64,000 nucleotides of DNA from Dysidea avara (Eukaryota > Porifera > Demospongiae > Dictyoceratida > Dysideidae). Where the stretch lies: positions 16,962,780 through 17,026,779 of the forward strand of contig NC_089280.1 in the NCBI RefSeq assembly GCF_963678975.1, written 5' to 3'. This document shows positions 58,601 through 64,000 of the stretch, in pieces. Below the pieces are notes generated by a model. It searched no databases. It was not told the origin of the DNA and worked only from the letters and a program-made list of their open reading frames with translations. The stretch's first letter is position 1; each line of letters opens with the position of its first letter. A program made the position numbers and the translations under genes.

Positions 58601-60521
58601 CATGGCATTTAGACCTGCAATATTTACTAAAATGATTCTATAATCATAATGCTAATCATGAATAAATCTCTTTCGTTACTATGTTAACAAACTATTTGCA
58701 TATTTTGTCACCATGAGTCAATATGAATAAATCCCTGCATTGCATGCCAATCAGATTCCAATGCTACCCACTCTATCACCTTATACAGAGGTTTTGAGGT
58801 TGCTTGATAAATTTTGGCACAATCGTATTACGCATGTGCAACAAATATAGCCAATGAAATTTATTCTTTGTAAAATTTAAATATGCTGCTTAAATTTCAT
58901 TGGCTAGTTACCTCACATGCGCGACATAGTTGTATCAAGCAACCTCAAAACCTCTGTAGTAGCTGGTAGCATTATGCATGAATGAACTTAATTAAAATAA
59001 TCAGCAGTATTAGCTACCACCAGGCAGAGGAGTTCTATATGGGTCTGCTTTAGAGCTGCGTCAAATTTACTATCATTCTTTTATAATTGTCAGTAAATCA
59101 TCCTTGGCATAATGTGACTGTATCAAAATTAGTAAAATTTTAAAGTTGGCTATTTAATATAATAACAAGTAGTGAAAAACATACAGGGATAGCTATACCT
59201 TTAAGGTATAATGTTTCTTCTTTTGAAGCACGTGATTAGTAGGAGATAATAGTTCACATTTACTATACTATTCAATGGAGTATACCTAAGCCATCATCTC
59301 CTACATATCACATACAGCAGAGAGATATGAATATGCAGTATGTGCACAGGTTTTGTTTGTTTTAACCACTGGTGTTAACTGATGATTAGCCTAGCTGTAC
59401 TGGGACTACAAAATACACGATATGTGCACAAGAGCTATCATGCTACCGTGTGCTTCACTGTACTATCAAATTTCACAATCAAAATCAGTGAGGCTTGAGT
59501 GGTCTGCTTTTCCCAAGCCCAATGGCAAACTGTATGAGCAGTCTGGAGGCTTAATGGAGCTCTGGCCAACCTGGGGGATGGCTATACAGCTCTGTGGTGT
59601 TGAATAAAGTCCTGCGCTGCAAATTTCCTTTTATTTTAGCCAGTTTTGATACTTGAATGCCCTTCATAATTTAGTCTAATTCATCCCTATGTGTTCCTCT
59701 TCATTTTGTAAACAACTTCTTGCCCTACCTCCTCCCACAACCCCTATTGGAGCTCATCTGATACAGCCAACCTTGAGTTAAACACTATCTAAATTGGAAG
59801 GAAACTTAGCTGTTGGCTACTTTGCTCTAGAATGTAAGGCAGAATTGGTATAAAACAAGTAAAAATTTGGTGCACATAGCTTCAACCATTGCTATAACAC
59901 ATTAAATATTTAAAACCGGTGGCATTTCTCTATAGGCAATAAGATTAGTTTTCCCAGACTATAGGTCACATATTAGCTTCAATGTGATCATAAGAAAACA
60001 TACTACATAGGGAAGTACTGATACCTATAGTATTACATGTGGTTTGTTCTTTATAGGTTATGACTCGTTGAATGGTTGTAGTGGCTTGGATCTGTTAAAA
60101 GGCAATAAGAAAAGAAAATTACACAAAGCCCAAGCTCCCACTACTGTAGGGTCATTGGAAGTGGATGCTTATGCTGTGGATATTAAGAGAGTAGAAAACC
60201 CATTTGTTAAAGATGATGAATATTCATATGATGCTTCTGGTTACCTTCCTAGACTAAAGTTTCACAGATCTGTTTCCCATGCTAAGATGTTACGCAATGC
60301 CAAAGAAAAGAAAAGGTAAGTAATTTATGATTGCATGCTAACTATGGTTAGGCTGTTATATTATTAGACGAAGGAATTTAAAACAAGCACAGCTGGCACT
60401 TCACCAGGAGCTGCAACCCTACACACATCAAAAGCCAATTCTAAGAACTATCCTGTGTACTGGAAATGTTGACAAGAGAAACCAATCCTCCATACCACTT
60501 AACTCAAAGGCATGTGGATAA
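52693..60521 (+). CDS. bHLH protein without zipper, copy C (spliced, putative)
   Basis: Proposed join: 52693-52774, 60057-60315, 60368-60521. This is 495 nt, giving 164 residues plus stop. Exon 1 begins MSNSRGEGNLLLIVKAA and ends at CCTG|GTAAGA. Exon 2 is intact in frame (LLKGNKKRKL, then SLEVDAYAVDIKRVENP, an acidic run and SVSHAKMLRNAKEKKR), with donor AAAAG|GTAAGT. Exon 3, after a 52-bp intron, encodes RRNLKQAQLALHQEL (helix 1), the loop and the beginning of helix 2 (ILRTILCT). It then passes in frame into the last-exon tail GNVDKRNQSS and TAA. Most of helix 2, the zipper and the acidic tail are gone. The basic region has Arg instead of His at position 5. It could be an inactive relic or a short competitor protein; expression is unknown. 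Confidence 0.5.
54563..55215 (-). pseudogene. 3' end of a non-LTR-retrotransposon-like ORF, frameshifted
   Basis: The minus strand reads HALSCPRGGFLFVHHNEIRD, then LLKEICHDVSVEP, DDGAHLGTGFWD, CAFFDVRVFNPYTPSYQYQC. After a one-base shift near 54850 it reads CYHHNEQQKRRAYDQWVCDV, GCFSPLVFSGAGGCGP and KLASYIA. This block is familiar as the C-terminal part of reverse-transcriptase-bearing LINE-like proteins common in invertebrate genomes. The catalytic parts are missing and the ORF is broken. Confidence 0.6.
55310..55480 (+). repeat. R-family fragment
   Basis: The AGCAGCTTATTGGAAGC, AACCAATACTGCCAAGGC and GAGGCTGGTTTCTGGTCAAT blocks of the family, without the rest. Confidence 0.6.
55861..56070 (+). 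CDS. Short charged frame with STPR-like repeat (low confidence)
   Basis: The frame reads DRDRSRRSTETAEQREVREK, then ITKRAAEMP. Arg/Glu-rich RRxxETAEQRE units resemble peptide repeats found in some mobile-element and DNA-binding proteins. Fewer than two units remain. The start region is a partial duplicate of 55800-55825 (GATGATCCATATAAGGG), so the ATG is doubtful. Confidence 0.25.
   Translation: MSFTDDPYKGLLAISTLIVTIMNKEQLIDDRDRSRRSTETAEQREVREKDITKRAAEMPCFKQAERVVQ
56140..56420 (+). repeat. Imperfect tandem duplication
   Basis: CCCAAGAGCATTGATGAA.TGACATCA and GGATACGATTTT occur twice, about 125 bp apart, within CACC/CATC-rich sequence. Confidence 0.55.
57690..57965 (+). repeat. Degenerate short-period repeat
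   Basis: Repeated GCACATTACACA, ATCATGTATAACACG and AACACATAATACATCAAAC phrases with loose spacing. No gene is inferred from the frame at 57480-57842. Confidence 0.4.
58170..58545 (+). repeat. R-family fragment
   Basis: It contains AGTGAAAAGAATGGGACACAAAG, an AGTAAGTAC donor-like site, GTCTGAAGGCATTAGTTAG and GAGGCTGGTTTCTGGTCAAT blocks in family order. Confidence 0.6.
58786..58956. mobile_element. Mariner-type MITE with TA target site
   Basis: The ends CAGAGGTTTTGAGGTTGCTT and the exact complement at the right are flanked by TA on each side. The 171-bp body is a hairpin (TTTCATTGGCTA paired with TAGCCAATGAAA). Confidence 0.8.
60057..60315 (+). CDS. Exon 2 of copy C
   Basis: It is the best preserved of the three exon 2 copies: 259 nt, open throughout in the phase set by both exon 1 copies. 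It carries a KKRKL nuclear-localisation-like cluster and the basic region up to EKKR. It serves as the reference for the damage in copies A and 2. Confidence 0.65.
60368..60521 (+). CDS. Exon 3 of copy C fused to the last-exon tail
   Basis: ATTATTAG|A acceptor. It is homologous to 8863-8955 up to CTGTGTACT (60461), then to the last exon from GGAAATGTTGACAAGAG (compare 330-350). The fusion keeps frame and stops at TAA 60519-60521. The 3' flank that follows matches the copy Z flank. Confidence 0.6.
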
Positions 60522-61198
60522 TATTGTAGAGACCTTATAGTTATAAATGTGCTTAGATTTAAATGTTAGATGTAGCTATATATTTAGTTTTATTTTCATT
60601 ATGAATTGGGTTTACTAGATGTTTATTTAATTATATTACGCATAAACAGCTGCCATAAAAGGTAGAGGCTATACCTACCACATGCTATGATATGTGACAT
60701 TGAGGAATGATGTGAGGGGACCCCACAACAATAAAAGTAAATCAAAAACATAATCAATTACAATGAGAATTGCCACTAAGTTATGTAATGAGATAATTTG
60801 AAGTATGTGTGTATTACATTGTATTATGTCTTCTATCATCACCCCTAATAATTCCTTCAATGTTCCGATTTGGCTGCTCTGATCATGACATGAGGTGGTT
60901 CTGTATAGAGCAGGGGAATACACCATTATGTCAGAGTAAGGTATACACAAGTAATAAGAAAAACAATAAAGTGATTTGGTGTTATTTCATAGTTTGTTAG
61001 TATCCATTTCATAACTTCTTGGTATTCAGTACATACTGTAATGGAATTCTATTATTACAGTTAAAGTGTCACTAGGTTATTCATTTACCACAAATTGCTT
61101 TACTAAGAAACAGACCAGACCAGTCAAAATGTAGAGGATTGTCTTCACAATACTTGGGCAACATTATTATGCCTAGTTACACTGTCAGGTTGTCAAGC

Positions 61199-61336
61199 AG
61201 TGAAACCTCATTAATAGGGCCACCTATGGGATCAAAAATACTCAATAAATGAGGTGGCCTCATTATTAAGGCATGAAGTACACCTTAGCTGTGTTTGGGG
61301 ACCTAGTGGAGGTGGCCGCTATAATGAGGTTTCACT
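61199..61336. mobile_element. MITE with AGTGAAACCTCATTA ends
   Basis: The left AGTGAAACCTCATTA and right TAATGAGGTTTCACT are complements. AxxGAACCTC-like ends recall pogo/Tigger MITEs, but no TA duplication is evident. Confidence 0.55.
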
Positions 61337-61819
61337 ACTTTTAATTTCATACAATCTAGATTATCTTCCCATGTACCTACTATGCTGTGTAATAATATTA
61401 TTAAAAGTATTGTAATAGAGCTTCTATTGGCCTAGGTCAATACTTTGCTGTGGGTTAGTGTTATTACAAGAAGTGGTGATCATGGTCAGTTATAGACTAG
61501 ATGTACTCACCACCAAATACGTACATGATGTGTGACCATTTCCTCAAAAACAATATTGTGGATTTAATGTAACCATAGCATTTTGTAATTAAGTTTAGAA
61601 CAAAGAGACGTCCCATATAGCCACACGTTCACTATAAACTTGACTACACAAGAAGATGCAAGTGTTAGTTGTCACACCTGTCTATTATCAAGCCCGACTA
61701 TTATACATATTTCTGATTCTATTGCTGTTCTAATACTTTTCTTATATAACACTAGCAATATAGTGATAGCTGTAAAGTATGCACGTATGTAGTTATAGCA
61801 TTTACACACAACTCTCTAC

Positions 61820-62210
61820 TAGGGTTGGGCAATATTTCAATATTATCGCCTGAATGCAATATTATGATGTGCAATACTGAGTACCGCAGCTTTTTTGAAA
61901 ATACCACAATACAGTTTGTGCAATATTATCGCATTTTCTGCATAATTGCTAAGAGAGAAATTGTGTTATTAGTGCTTTGCAGTGACCACAGGATTGACAC
62001 AAACATTAGAAAGCTGTACCCAGAAGCACTGAAGGTCTGACAGCAACTTGTGCTGCCATTGCATATCAGAGTTGAATACTATAGACCCACAATAATGTCT
62101 TATTTATGACACATAGTATCTTATAGTGGACATGGCAATATTTGCAATTATCGCATGATCACCTCAGTGCAATAATCGCAAGTAGAAAATACCAGTACCG
62201 CCCAACCCTA
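61820..62210. mobile_element. hAT-type MITE with exact 8-bp target duplication
   Basis: The ends TAGGGTTGGGC and GCCCAACCCTA are complements. CTCTCTAC lies directly outside both (61812-61819 and 62211-62218). The interior has GCAATATTATCGC-type inverted motifs. The 71-codon frame inside is not a gene. Confidence 0.85.
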
Positions 62211-64000
62211 CTCTCTACTGACTAATGTTATTTGAGGACAACCACACAATTGATCAGTCGCCCACTATGTGATTGTATTACTGATTACTGTCACCCACTA
62301 GTCCATTATTAATGGGATGCGACCAACGAATTCTATAATGGAATATACACACCTGTGGTGGCTCAGTATAGACATTTAGACAGCAACCTACTGTTGACAG
62401 AATATGAAACTAACTATATTATCAAAACAGTTAATATACGTAGCTAGTAAGTAGGAGGACCAGACAATAGATTTATTTTTGACCACGATAAGCTTGAGAC
62501 ATAGAAGATTCAAAAAGTTTATGAAACACAGTTCATTTGTTAGCAGTAATAATCCAGCTGTTTTGAAGATTGTGTGTAGTACACAGAGCCACAAGTGGCA
62601 CAGGTACACTTAATAATTAAAGTGATGTGTGGCAGAATTAAAATTGGATGTGTGCATGCTAGGATTAAATTTGGATGCAAGTCATTTGGGTATTGTTTCA
62701 GATCATTTCAAAAGTAGGTATGTCTTTCTTCAGATTGGTATTATAAACAAACTTAAAACACATTACAACATATGTCCTGGTTATTATACATTTTGTCCCT
62801 GGGTTAGACCACTAGCTAGCACTGCAGGGCTGGAAAGCTTGAATGTACCAGCTCACTTGAAGACACCAGAATCAAGGTCATAAGTAGGTATACTCACAAG
62901 GCAGAAACTTCAACAAATTAAATTGATGCAATACTAGACAAGTCCTGTACCATCTAATGCCTTCCCTATAGAGTGATGCCATCATCCAGTACTTAACTGG
63001 AAAAGTCGAAAACATGAGTATAGTTATTGTGCTATGTAAAAGGAGGACGTAACTACATGGACGTATATGAAGAAGTTTGCTACATGGAACGGACATCATT
63101 GTGCTTAATAACGGAATACTGTTATTTTCACAAACTAACCTGCAGAACTAATTCACAATGCTTTTGTTTCATTGCAACACTAATGTAGTGAAAGTTAATG
63201 GGTGTTAAGACATCAAAATAGCTTCAGAGTGTATATCCGCCATTCAATGTGCCATAGAAAAAGTGATTTTCAACCTTAAAAAATGACGTACTTAAATTTC
63301 CTGATTTACCTTTGCTATAGCTCATTTTAATTGCTATTCACTGCTCTTTCCAAATCTGGTCCGGAATCTGAGGTATCTATCACGTGTTGTGGGTTATTAC
63401 ACCTTTTATTACATACCCGTGAAACGCTCAATACAAAATGTATGGGGAAATTTGCTACACCAGGTCAATTTAGGCCATTTTGATGTGCCATAAATTGGAC
63501 TCCTTCTGCATAGAGAGTTGCTCTACACGTATACACGTATCACACCCAGAAAGTTACTAAACAGACTTGAGATAGGCTGTACACAAAAATTAATTTAATT
63601 TAAATGGTTTTTCAATCGAAATGTATTGGATATGCCTGTTCCAGCTGGCATTTTTGCTATGAACAAAAGTCCGCAAACTTCTTGACTCAAACATTTTGTA
63701 ACATGAACATGATCTATGACTACTCATGCAGTGAGCTACTTTCATAAAATCTTAAGATTGTCATCCCGGCAGAGTTCTTATACCTAACTATGCAAGCTCT
63801 CTTTCTGTACACCATGTACATACAACCAGTGTTGAAATAGTAATCTGCTCACCCACTCTGTATTACATGCAGACCACCCATAATCTAGAAACACATAACA
63901 GTCATGTGGCAAGAGGGGTCACATTAACCACACCAAATGACAGCTACTTAGCCTCAACATCATAGTGAAATTCGTTTGCACTTAGTTTGCTAAAGCGCAG

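Larger units (their letters stand above)
52775..60056 (+). other. Intron 1 of copy C
   Basis: About 7.3 kb. It contains a LINE-like remnant (54563-55215), an R fragment (55310-55480), a small STPR-like frame (55861-56070), tandem blocks (56140-56420), another R fragment (58170-58545) and a mariner-type MITE (58786-58956). The stretch near 57240-57310 resembles 7444-7520. Confidence 0.5.
60540..64000 (+). other. Intergenic unit, third segmental copy (truncated by the window end)
   Basis: Collinear with 420-4530 and 48360-51230. It contains a hAT MITE (61820-62210) and a pogo/Tigger-like MITE (61199-61336). The last bases match 4480-4530, about 500 bp upstream of the copy A start exon. No gene inside. 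Confidence 0.65.

Noticed and set aside
60457-60470. Copy C as a processed retrocopy
   Set aside because: The 52-bp intron between exons 2 and 3 and the intergenic flanks are retained, so a genomic deletion explains the fusion better.

Overview
The window looks like AT-rich, repeat-laden genomic DNA of an animal, probably an early-branching invertebrate such as a sponge. That assignment is an inference from three things: GT-AG introns as short as 53 bp beside ones of many kb, metazoan-type mobile elements, and no bacterial gene layout. No rRNA, CRISPR array or prokaryotic operon is seen.

The backbone appears to be a tandem array of one bHLH-leucine-zipper (MYC/MAX/MXD-superfamily-like) transcription factor gene in several states of decay. 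The unit is: short start exon, acidic/NLS exon ending in the basic region, helix-loop-helix exon, zipper exon, acidic exon and a C-terminal exon. Copy Z leaves only its last exon (1-400). Copy A (5031-27571) can be read in frame through five exons if exon 2 uses a shifted acceptor, giving about 307 residues. Copy 2 (40405-47082) is broken by frameshifts, and its two 3' exons lie inverted (46625-45812). Copy C (52693-60521) joins in frame to a 164-residue product in which the bHLH exon is fused to the protein tail and the zipper is lost. The DNA between genes (about 400-5000, 48360-52640 and 60540-64000) is also triplicated. The right edge stops inside the third copy, so another start exon is predicted a few hundred bases outside the window.

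Introns and spacers are filled with mobile DNA. An abundant family of about 0.8-0.95 kb (called R here) has at least eleven copies or fragments. One R copy holds an uninterrupted 1,143-bp CCTG tetranucleotide array (22587-23729), the same motif that is expanded in human myotonic dystrophy type 2. Other elements have readable ends and target duplications: two hAT-type MITEs (8-bp), two foldback elements with 9-bp duplications (MULE-like), a mariner-type MITE, a 5-bp-duplication family inserted twice (once inside R), a hairpin MITE at 7629-7826, and a 1.9-kb element with inverted ends. There are also decayed Ty3/gypsy, LINE-like, tRNA-derived SINE and cysteine-rich TE-associated coding remnants.

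Structural oddities are a near-perfect 620-bp palindrome (14367-14990), an inverted duplication of R plus host flank with about 815-bp arms (832-2603), and a dispersed 19-bp motif (TACTCTAATAGARCAGTCA) present about 19 times on both strands. All gene models come from reading the sequence by eye; no transcript or database search was available.
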